From: Hyaloscypha bicolor E
Taxonomy: Eukaryota > Ascomycota > Leotiomycetes > Helotiales > Hyaloscyphaceae
Length of the DNA: 64,000 nt
Direction of reading: 5' to 3'
Assembly: GCF_002865645.1 (NCBI RefSeq)
Contig: NW_020194594.1
Coordinates: 310,001-374,000, forward strand
The number at the start of each line of letters is the position of its first letter. Position 1 is the stretch's first letter. Positions 56,242-64,000 of the stretch are shown here, piece by piece. A program made the translations under genes and the position numbers. The notes beneath the pieces are model-generated. The model searched no databases. It saw nothing but the letters and a program-made list of their open reading frames with translations, and had not been told where the DNA came from.

Positions 56242-58043
56242 CTACTTCCTGGGCGAGACGTAGTTGAGGGTGTGCGGGGTTGTGGTCAAGCACTGTTTCG
56301 GTGGTTCGAGCGTCAAGAGGATCCAGTTTCCTTCGAACTTTGGATTTAAAGACGATGCATTCGTGGGAAGACTGTCGAGACTCCCGAATCCTGGTTTGAT
56401 TTCCTGTCCGACGATGGCGAGGACGGTGGCGGTTGCGAAATTGTCTGAACTGCGAAGCTGACAGAATAGATGCTATACTTTGATATAGAAGAGACAACTC
56501 CTTTGTTGATCGATGCTGATATTTGATACTCAGTTCCATCTACATAGATTTCGACCTCGTCAATACACACAACAACTTGAACTGCCGAACCCCCCAGAGT
56601 GATACTTCCGGAAGCGGCTAGAACAAGCTTGAGATTCTCTACTGGGGCAAAGAATAGCGAGTTCGCCTCCTCCCAATGGCTTTTGGGGACAACCTCCTGG
56701 ATCTTGAATTGAGCTTTGGGGAACATCACCGCTTCCTTTAGCCTTGAGTCTTCAAAGAAGTGGGAATAAGATGGAGTCATGTGTAAATAGAAGTTAACTG
56801 CTACTCCATCGCCACTATTCGAGGAGATCGTGATTAAGCTTCCATTCCGAACGAAGAGACCTGGTCCAATCTTTCGAAGTGGCACTGCGATCCACTTCTT
56901 TTTGCGATTCCCTAACGGGAGGGCGTAGGTTTTCCGGCATCCTCGTTCCCCACCCCTAGTTTCTTTCCTCGACTCCGTCCAGAGTAGCTTAAAGTTATCA
57001 AATTTCAAGCCTTTATTTGTCAGAGAGAACTCGGGGTCCAATAGTGCTTGATCAATAGGCTCAATAATCCCGCTCCCTCCAAATAAAGTTGGTGATTGTG
57101 CGAAGATTCCCGAATCGGCCTCCTCTCCTGACGCCTGATTCCAGGCAAAGACGGTAAGATCGTTGCTCTGCCGAACAATTTCCTCTTGTAGTCGACGGAA
57201 CGCATTTTGCCCCTCGCCATATATCATCGCCATGTTGACCTCAAAAATGCCCAATAAACAATAGGCAAGATCTTCGATGCGTGTTGTCTCCCGATGCGCA
57301 GCCCATGACATTCTGGCGGCTACGGACTCATTCCATAGCTGGGCAGACCCTTCCAAAACCTCCTTGTTTATGTTTGTTATCAATGATATCTCATCACAAA
57401 ACTCTTCCTTTGTCCCCAGGTACTTCCACGATTGGTTATGAAAAAGGACTGTCGTTGGAGCGATTAACTCTTGCAGTGTCCAGCCTCGAGTGAACCATTT
57501 ACACCCGGCAAACCCCTCTGAGGACGTCGTCCCCGCGGGCAAGTCGGAGAGGAAGACATAGCATTCTACAGCATCTTGGTACCATTGAAACATGGAATTG
57601 ATGCTTTCCGTCAGCTCCGCACTGCTTTCCTTGTTGATGCAGCAGGTGTCTAGCGGAAGATTTCCGAATTAGCATTGATACTTGTAGATATTTGAGAGGA
57701 CTAAATCTAAGTCAAGACGACCAGCCATCATATAGGAAGTGATTCATGTCTCATAGCTCCTAAAACAATCTGGAAGTGGGAGTAATAACTTAGAGGATAC
57801 CTACCAATCCATGCGTACTGGAGATTGCGCTTGACGGCTCGAAGACAGGTCTCATAAATCTTGTGGTAGCCCTTAGGTCTCGTTTTGTATATGAGTTTCC
57901 TCAATTGTGGCGACTGTGTAGGGTAATGTAGAGCAAGACTATCCAGCTCTTGGAACCTGACCTCTTCTTTCTCCCATGCATGGGAGAGAATGGCATACTT
58001 CGGGATGTTCGAGCTTAAGAGTTCTACAGTTGACAAGCCACAT
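56242..58043 (-). pseudogene. HET-domain gene with a frameshift in its first codons
   Basis: Exons 58043-57805, 57649-56530 and 56449-56242 are joined by GTAGGT...CTAG (155 nt) and GTATCA...CGCAG (80 nt) introns. ATG 58043 reads MWLVNCRTLKLE, the normal start, but the continuing NIPKYAILSHAWEKEEVRFQEL lies in another frame, so one base has been gained or two lost near codon 12. Otherwise the HET blocks are complete: LQYAWIDTCCINKESSAELTE, CKWFTRGWTLQELIAP and DLAYCLLGIFEVNMAMIYGEG. The C-terminal domain then ends NPKFEGNWILLTLEP. Apart from the N-terminal frame break, about 520 codons are intact. It may be recently inactivated or contain a sequencing error. Confidence 0.8.
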
Positions 58044-59303
58044 GGCGACAACGTTTCCTTCGAAAGATAGTCGCAGAGGCGATGCTGCTTAACGCCGGTT
58101 GGATTTGTATGGCCGCTTGGTTCCTGAAGGTTGCTTATCCTTCCTTGAGGCGCTTACTGGCCAGTGATATGTCGTCAATTAGAGCGTAAGAGTGGGGAAG
58201 ACGGATGTTAGGTGGTTGGATGGAGAACTGATGAGCTCATTGGGGGTACGAAGGGAGTGGAATTCTGTAATTAAGTTTCAAAATATAAGGGTAAAGTTGA
58301 TATAGATTGAGATGTCTAAAGTGCAAGATATGTGGTTCAGCGGAGGGTTTATATGCCTCTGCAGCTGAGCTAACCTAATGAGGAGAATCACGTGTATGGC
58401 AACTGATATCGAGCTTCTGCTTCATGCGCTATTTAATGCTTGTTGCGAAAGCCCAAGGCAGAATCTTGCCTGTCACCCGCAGGAGCCGGACCTATCACGG
58501 CTGCAGGATGGATACACCACCACCACCACCGACCAATGGTATTTCAAAAGAGCTGCAAACGACTCCAATCAAAGTCATTTGATACTTACCGACGTACAGG
58601 CTGGTTATTCTTAGTCGAAGAATGCGGTAAGCAGCGCACCGGGTTAACCTGTATGCTCCACCAGGTGAGTTACAGGGGTGCGAATGAGGACCCACCAGGT
58701 TATGTCTGCCTGATTTTTGACTAAAAGAAAATGGACTTTTCAACCCCAAGTTAGAACCAGTTCTATAACGCTTTTATAATCAAGAATGTACTCAGAATTT
58801 ACACCAGTCTCCACATCCGTCAAATTGCCTAACAAATGCAAATGCAGACATCCCGAAGCGCCTCCGGACAGACGAATCGAGCGTCTCACTGTCCGCAATT
58901 TCAATTGATAAGCCCGATTCTGCCGCGTTTTCTAGCGCTATCGCCACTTGGTAGGGGTTTGTATGGCCGTACGATAAGCCTCGAAATCCCATTAGAAAAA
59001 CTCCAAGTCGAAGAATGAGGATATATATATATATATAAGGACCAAAGATAGCTTCTATAATGCGATAATTATATATTCGACTAAAAACTACGACTCCGCC
59101 TATCTCCACGTATTGAATCGAGGGGAGTACGCTAGACTGATTACCCCATTTTTGTATAAAGGTCGTTTTACATTTTCCCCAAATCACCGTCTTCATTAAT
59201 TACCACTACAATTATTCAGAATGGTATATTACATCGAAACCGACGAGCCGATCATTAATGTATTCGACAGACAATATTTCATTCAACAGAAAAGACGGCG
59301 ACA
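58044..59303. other. Intergenic, with a TA microsatellite
   Basis: Frames at 58378-58724 (plus) and 58792-59196 (minus) are not recognised. The C-terminal half of the latter (NPYQVAIALENAAESGLSIE) looks protein-like, but the N-terminal half is AT-repeat translation. A (TA)n run sits at about 59021-59036. Confidence 0.4.
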
Positions 59304-60737
59304 ATGGAAGCTTTCGAACTTCTTCGGGAGATCATTAAACATCAGTTTGACAATTGTGCCTCATCGGAAGCCGCTCTCGCAACTTTAGGCAGCCCATCCA
59401 CATCAATCGGAATTCTAGATGATGCAGAAATATCTTCACACTGTATTGCAACGGAAGGTCACAATCAAGACACCTTGTTCCAGGCTTGCAGCATATCAAA
59501 GCCGGTAGCTTGTGTCTCGGCCGCAATCCTAGTCCAGCAGGGAAAGCTCAGCTTCGATGACAAAATCGCCGCACTTCTTCCTATATCGGTTATGGAAGTA
59601 CTGGAAACACCGTCAACCAAGCATCTTTTGGGAGAGATTACAATCAGAATGCTTATGAGTCACACCTCCGGACTGTCCCAGCATGCGTTCCCGGGCTACA
59701 CTAGCAATATACCATCGCCTCTGGATGTACTCGCCGGTAAAGGTGGGATCAACACCAAACACGTGCATCTAGAGGGTCTGCCAGGACATCGATTCTCATA
59801 CTCAGGCGGTGGTATGACAGTCCTGCAACTGATTCTTGAGCACATCACAAATCAAGCTTTCCCAGACCTCGTCAGGGAACTGGTTCTCGATCCTCTAAGC
59901 ATGCACAGATCCTTTTACGCTATTCCCCAGGAGGAAAATTATGCTATCGCGCAGTACACGGGCTTTACGGCCTGCGAGGTTCCCTATCGGGCAAACCCGG
60001 AACAAGCAGCGGCTGGACTGTGGACTACTCCTACAGACCTTCTGAAACTCGTCCGTGCTTTGCAGAGATCACTGAGGGTCAACGATCATACTGGATTGCT
60101 TCACAAAGAGGTTGCACAAGAAATGCTGACGGAGATCTCTGGAACGATGGCAATGGGATGGTTTGCTCCTCGGGAACCTGGGATTGCTTTTGGTCATGGA
60201 GGATCCAACGAGCCGGGATGGCGGTGTTTTCTTGTTGGCTATGCAAACCTAGACTTTGGCGCTGCAAAAGATTGGAATGCAGTTGTGCCGATTCTCGATA
60301 CGGACTGCGGCATTGCTGTTATGACGAATTCCGCGGCTGGGATAGACATTTGTTTTAAGGTAGTGAATGCAATTGCGTACATCAAAGGATGGAGCTCGAT
60401 CCCATACTGGTACGGGAATCCCGTGGTCACGATACCGTTCGCACTGAAAAGCCACGAGATCGATGACAGGTGGGTGAGATGGATAGGGATATGGTCTAAC
60501 GGCTGGGAGATTGAGGAGGGTGCAGAAAGCCAAGCTATGGCGAGGTTTCGGAACTTGTCTGCCATTAAGCTCATAGCTGCTGCGATGCCGGCAATGAAGC
60601 ACCCAAAGATGGAATTGAATATGGTACTGGAGGGATTGGCAATGATGATGAGTTTTCAAGAACAAGAGGGGGAGCTCTTGGTTGTGTTGTGGGATGGTGG
60701 TAGTGAAACAAAAAGCACTCTCCGCCGCGTCAAGTAG
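59304..60737 (+). CDS. Class-C beta-lactamase-like serine hydrolase
   Basis: Intronless, 477 aa. The active-site tetrad motif S-x-x-K is QACSISKP (Ser 63, Lys 66). The second motif is the Tyr of HRFSYSGGGMTVLQLILEH, and the HGG-type third motif is FGHGGSNEPGWRC. MLMSHTSGL, a signature of penicillin-binding-protein-like esterases, is present too. There is no signal peptide, so it is probably cytosolic. Fungal relatives are esterases or transacylases, some in polyketide clusters; no biosynthetic genes lie nearby, so the role is open. The C-terminal about 110 residues after the catalytic domain resemble the small barrel domain common in this family. Confidence 0.9.
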   Translation: MEAFELLREIIKHQFDNCASSEAALATLGSPSTSIGILDDAEISSHCIATEGHNQDTLFQACSISKPVACVSAAILVQQGKLSFDDKIAALLPISVMEVLETPSTKHLLGEITIRMLMSHTSGLSQHAFPGYTSNIPSPLDVLAGKGGINTKHVHLEGLPGHRFSYSGGGMTVLQLILEHITNQAFPDLVRELVLDPLSMHRSFYAIPQEENYAIAQYTGFTACEVPYRANPEQAAAGLWTTPTDLLKLVRALQRSLRVNDHTGLLHKEVAQEMLTEISGTMAMGWFAPREPGIAFGHGGSNEPGWRCFLVGYANLDFGAAKDWNAVVPILDTDCGIAVMTNSAAGIDICFKVVNAIAYIKGWSSIPYWYGNPVVTIPFALKSHEIDDRWVRWIGIWSNGWEIEEGAESQAMARFRNLSAIKLIAAAMPAMKHPKMELNMVLEGLAMMMSFQEQEGELLVVLWDGGSETKSTLRRVK

Positions 60738-61382
60738 ATAAAGCTGGTATGACGTAGAAACTGTCATAAAGATTTGGGTAGTAAGAATCGTGTTGTAAGG
60801 CCTTTTGGAGATTTGGGTGCAGGAGGGTGAATGACGTTATAAGAGAGGTGGGATAGATCTCAACTTGAATATACGTTGATTAACAATTGACAATCTAAAA
60901 GACCTTCTCAACGATAATCATGAATTTCAGATTTTTCTTCCATATCCTCATAAGTAAAACTAATTATTCTATCTTCAAGACAATAATCTTCAATAAAGAA
61001 ATATTCCGCAAGGCTCATACATATATCCTCCCTTACTGGCTCTTCAGCCATTCAAATAACAGAACACTCTGGTACCTCATCACCACCAAGTGAAGAAGTC
61101 GCCGGCCAGATGCGCGGGAGTATGTACTGTACAGTAAAGACTCCCAAGAACCAACCCCACCAGAGACTTCTTACAGCATGGGAGGTCAAACACCATCATC
61201 ACATTTCATGAGCCTCGAGTCAGGGGACTCCCAAAAAATGATCACAAATCCCGTGATCCCACATCCACAAGTAAGCTTGAAGTCTCGGTATTTAATTTCA
61301 TAAATTGGATGGACTCGTGCTAATATCAATAACAGAATACACAAGCTGATCCGGCCTAGACCCCAACTTCTTACTCTCCACC
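60738..61382. other. Intergenic, no gene recognised
   Basis: A possible short upstream exon for the ankyrin gene starts at ATG 61178 (GGQTPSSHFMSLESGD) and ends at GTAAGC, but it does not splice in phase with the ankyrin frame. Confidence 0.35.
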
Positions 61383-61697
61383 ATGCCTCCCAACTGCGGC
61401 AACACGCCACTCCACCAATCCGTCCTCAGTGGCCACGTCTCCGTCATGAATGTCCTTCTAGCTCACGGCGCCCACCCAGACGCGGTAGACGATTCTGGTC
61501 GCACAGCATTGCACCTAGCTTGCGAGAAGGGACAAGAGCAGATTGTACGACTCTTACTACAAAAAGGTGCACAGTTAGACTTGAAAGATGACTCGGGCAT
61601 GACAGCTTTGCATCTAGCCGCAACTAGCGGCTCCGAGGGTACAATACTTGCTCTCCTTGAGCAGAGTGCTGATATTAGATGGACGCTTAATTTATGA
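61383..61697 (+). CDS. Short ankyrin-repeat protein
   Basis: ATG 61383 in CTCCACCATGCC context opens a 104-aa frame with three ankyrin repeats: GNTPLHQSVLSGHVSVMNVLLAHGA, GRTALHLACEKGQEQIVRLLLQKGA and GMTALHLAATSGSEGTILALLEQ. The T/S-P/A-L-H-x-A core is clear in each. The C-terminus stops abruptly after the third repeat (ADIRWTLNL), so it may be a trimmed remnant or the last exon of a longer gene. Ankyrin repeats bind proteins; the partner is unknown. Confidence 0.65.
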   Translation: MPPNCGNTPLHQSVLSGHVSVMNVLLAHGAHPDAVDDSGRTALHLACEKGQEQIVRLLLQKGAQLDLKDDSGMTALHLAATSGSEGTILALLEQSADIRWTLNL

Positions 61698-62311
61698 TAT
61701 CGAGACGCCTTGTGAGGGAACGAAGCGAGGAATGAAGCGAAGAGATACATATAAAAGGAAGGGGTTCTTACAATCTCTTCCAGCCTTTGTAGACAATTTA
61801 TTGCATTACCAGGATTGATTGACCTCGTCACCTTTCCACCCTTGGGTTGAGCTTGAGAGTGTTCTGCGGAGATTTTTTGTACATAGCTTTTCGGGGGCGT
61901 TGTAGGGGAAGCTGGTTTTCTGTATAAAATTGTACATATAATGATATTTCTGTTGTGATGGAGAGATATGCCAAGGTTCTATATAGACCACTTTGTTACC
62001 CCGCATGACCCCGCACTGACGCTGACTATCGGGACAGTGTCGCTAAATTAAAGGAAGGGGCTGCTCAAAAATGACGTCGCATTGCATGGAGGCGCGTGCC
62101 TTTCAACAACAACATTCACGTTATTTTCTATTAGTGAAATCCTTGCACGAACTCAATATTATTCAGAATACAAAGAAGGTGGGACCTGCTACAGTTTGAA
62201 GGGAAAGTGAATGAAGATGTTGTGAATGAGTGGTTTAGGTTCCTTCAAGGAAAATTAATTGGGTTTGCTTCAACCGCCGACAGCTCCCAGGATTCATCTA
62301 GCACACCCTTA
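61698..62311. other. Intergenic, no gene recognised
   Basis: Nothing is recognised. Confidence 0.35.
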
Positions 62312-63713
62312 TTAATAGCGCCGTCCTCGTCCGTTCCTTCCAAACTGCTGCTCCTTGAACTTCTCAAAAAAGGCGTCACTATTCTGCTCCTTCCACGGCT
62401 CCCCACCGTTCAGAATCTCCACAATCTTCTTCCGATCAACATCATCCCTAGCCTTACTGCCCAAACCAGGAGCGATCAAATTACCTAATCTCTCCTTCTC
62501 AACACAATCGCAGCCAATCGCATCGCACTTTTCCCTCTCCTTCTTCATCATCTCCTTAATCAACTTCTCAGTCTTCTCTTTCTCAGTCTCCAGCATCTCT
62601 TTTTGTGCCTCCGTGTCCCACTTCTTGCCCTGCTTGATGAGCTCGATTTCTTTCTCGAAGCGGGAGATGGTCGATTCCAAGCCTGCAATTTGAACATCGA
62701 AACGCTTCCACTCTGCTTCCTTGGCTGCGTACACTTTCTTCATCATGTCGCCTTCCCTCCGAGCCATAGCGCGCTCCCTTGGGTTGTTCTCCTGATAGTT
62801 ACCGAACACGGTCACGACGTCAAGGAAGATGTGGAGGACTTCTATCCCGGCTTTTGTCAAGATTTCGATGGTCTTAGCTAGCCCAGGTATTGGAATTTCG
62901 GACGGGAAGGCAGATACGGCCTCGTGGAGTTGCACAGCGCGTGCTGGATCGCGGTAGCCGATGAGAAGTCTTTCCTGTCTTAGCCAGAATGGCGTTGAGG
63001 AGCGGCAGAACGAACCTTGCCATCTCACCCTTGGCCACACCGTATGAGATCTCGCACAGCTGCTTGAACTCCATATAAATATCGTTGAACTGTTCATGTC
63101 GCAGGTGGATTATCTTCTCCTGGGTGTTGTGAATTATGCTTTGGCATGTTGCAAGACGACCTTCGTTCGTGAAGATAATATTCGGGTGCGTTTGCTTCGG
63201 TTCGGTTGTGGCTTGAGAAGAAGTCTTTGGATTTCAGCAGAAACAAAGATAAAAAGGAGGAGAAAAGCTTACTTGAGCGTGCCTCTCGCCACGTAGAGAC
63301 GTGCACGGAGTAGATGAGGAAGCTGAAGGCGCTGAGGTAGCGGATATGGGACACCTACTGTGATGGTCCATCTCTTCTTCGTTGTCCTGGCTGACAAGCC
63401 ATTCATACAATTTCTCCTTCGTCAGCTCTCCACCTAGAAGCCTCAAGCGATTTGATATATCCTCAAAGTCCCAACTCTTTTTCGACATGCAGAGAATAAT
63501 ATTGTCGGTACGGTCATCGGGCAAGACTCCAGTATCCTTGATCTGTTTCATCAAGTGCTTGCACTGTCGGTAGAAGACCTCAAAGGTATCATCTGCTGGA
63601 ACTCTGTTGAGCAGAATGTTCAGTCGAATGTACTCGTACAGTGGAAAGTCGGATTGCTGAGCACCCTTGGGCTCGCTGTTGCTTTGGACGTCGTATCTCC
63701 CGCGTTCTTCCAT
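62312..63713 (-). CDS. Coiled-coil protein of unknown function
   Basis: Exon 1 (63713-63273, 147 codons) starts MEERGRYDVQSNSEPKG and includes YEYIRLNILLNRVPADDTFEVFYRQCKHLMKQI. A 48-nt intron (GTAAGC...AAAG) leads to exon 2 (from 63224) with IIFTNEGRLATCQSIIHNTQ and HEQFNDIYMEFKQLCEISYG. A second short intron near 62990-63060 changes frame to the last exon, which starts around ERLLIGYRDPARAVQLHEAV. Its exact donor is unresolved. The last exon holds a long charged coiled coil (VYAAKEAEWKRFDVQIAGLE and EAQKEMLETEKEKTEKLIKE) and ends in a basic NGRGRRY tail at 62312. I do not recognise a family. Confidence 0.6.
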
Positions 63714-64000
63714 GTTGATGACTGCTTGCTGTTAGAAGAGTGCAAAGATCATTGAGCATATCCCACCTACTTGTGAGGAAGTTGTGTGCTGAAGAGAGTT
63801 GAATGGCGAACTCAGAAGGTATTGAGGAGGCCCGCACTGGGTCTAAATACATCCACCGCAGCGTATAGAAGCCAGGAGAAAAGATAAAATCAAAGAAATG
63901 GAAAGAGGGTAAAGTCAACAGAAGCAAACGGACCAATTCGGCTCGCCGACTTTGCTCCCAATCATTGAGCGCCTCGCCTGATCGGAGACAAACGGGTTTT
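63714..64000. other. Window end, no gene recognised
   Basis: Upstream flank of the coiled-coil gene. No partial gene is evident at the edge. Confidence 0.35.

Noticed and set aside
58792..59196. 134-codon minus-strand frame
   Set aside because: Partly translated TA microsatellite (YIYIYI); no domain identified.
61178..61290. Upstream exon for the ankyrin gene
   Set aside because: A plausible GTAAGC donor, but no acceptor gives the ankyrin frame without a stop.
1..64000. tRNA, rRNA, CRISPR, operon-type signals
   Set aside because: No tRNA-like TTCGA arm with matching stems, no rRNA and no spaced direct repeats were seen; the sequence is fungal nuclear DNA, where CRISPR arrays and ribosome binding sites are not expected.

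Overview
This window is nuclear DNA of a filamentous ascomycete (Pezizomycotina). The basis is short GT-AG introns (about 45-165 nt, many with CTAAC-type branch sites), Zn2Cys6 regulators, HET-domain proteins, a NACHT protein with the typical fungal N-terminus, caspase-like proteins, and a long AT-only block that looks like repeat-induced point mutation (RIP). Leotiomycetes is my guess from protein style and is not demonstrated. Exon coordinates were read by eye from splice signals and reading frame.

Layout. 0-9.2 kb: 5' end of a DUF6623-like gene (minus, cut by the window edge), a decayed Zn2Cys6 regulator (minus), a DUF7923/CCCH zinc-finger gene (minus), and a gene of unknown family whose second exon carries a 374-bp hAT-type MITE with an 8-bp target duplication. 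11.4-15 kb: a Gfo/Idh/MocA oxidoreductase and a complete Zn2Cys6 regulator, both minus. 16.2-20.1 kb: a tandem pair of coiled-coil plus caspase-like genes (plus strand) separated by an 18-bp minisatellite; the downstream copy has an in-frame TAG. 21.8-26.3 kb: an integral membrane protein, an alpha/beta hydrolase and an APH-type kinase, all minus. 26.35-27.97 kb: the 5' end of a HET gene split by a 1.3-kb hAT-like element with 8-bp duplications, itself carrying a nested palindromic insertion. 29.3-32.5 kb: a NACHT gene with an in-frame TAG. 32.65-40.45 kb: an extremely AT-rich, ORF-poor block of degraded repeats, followed by a frameshifted RidA-like pseudogene.

42.1-45.3 kb: an intact HET gene and a HET C-terminal fragment. 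45.7-49.4 kb: a CCCH/RRM-like/RBR E3 ligase and an F-box-like protein. 49.5-52.4 kb: a multi-exon gene of unknown family. 53.1-55.4 kb: a six-exon amino-acid permease. 56.2-58.0 kb: a HET gene with an early frameshift. 59.3-63.7 kb: a class-C beta-lactamase-like serine hydrolase, a short ankyrin protein and a coiled-coil protein.

The theme of 16-58 kb is fungal allorecognition and regulated cell death: two caspase-like genes, one NACHT protein and four HET loci (one intact, one frameshifted, two fragments), interleaved with mobile elements. Several are broken by stops, frameshifts or insertions, as expected of a fast birth-and-death immune-type gene island.
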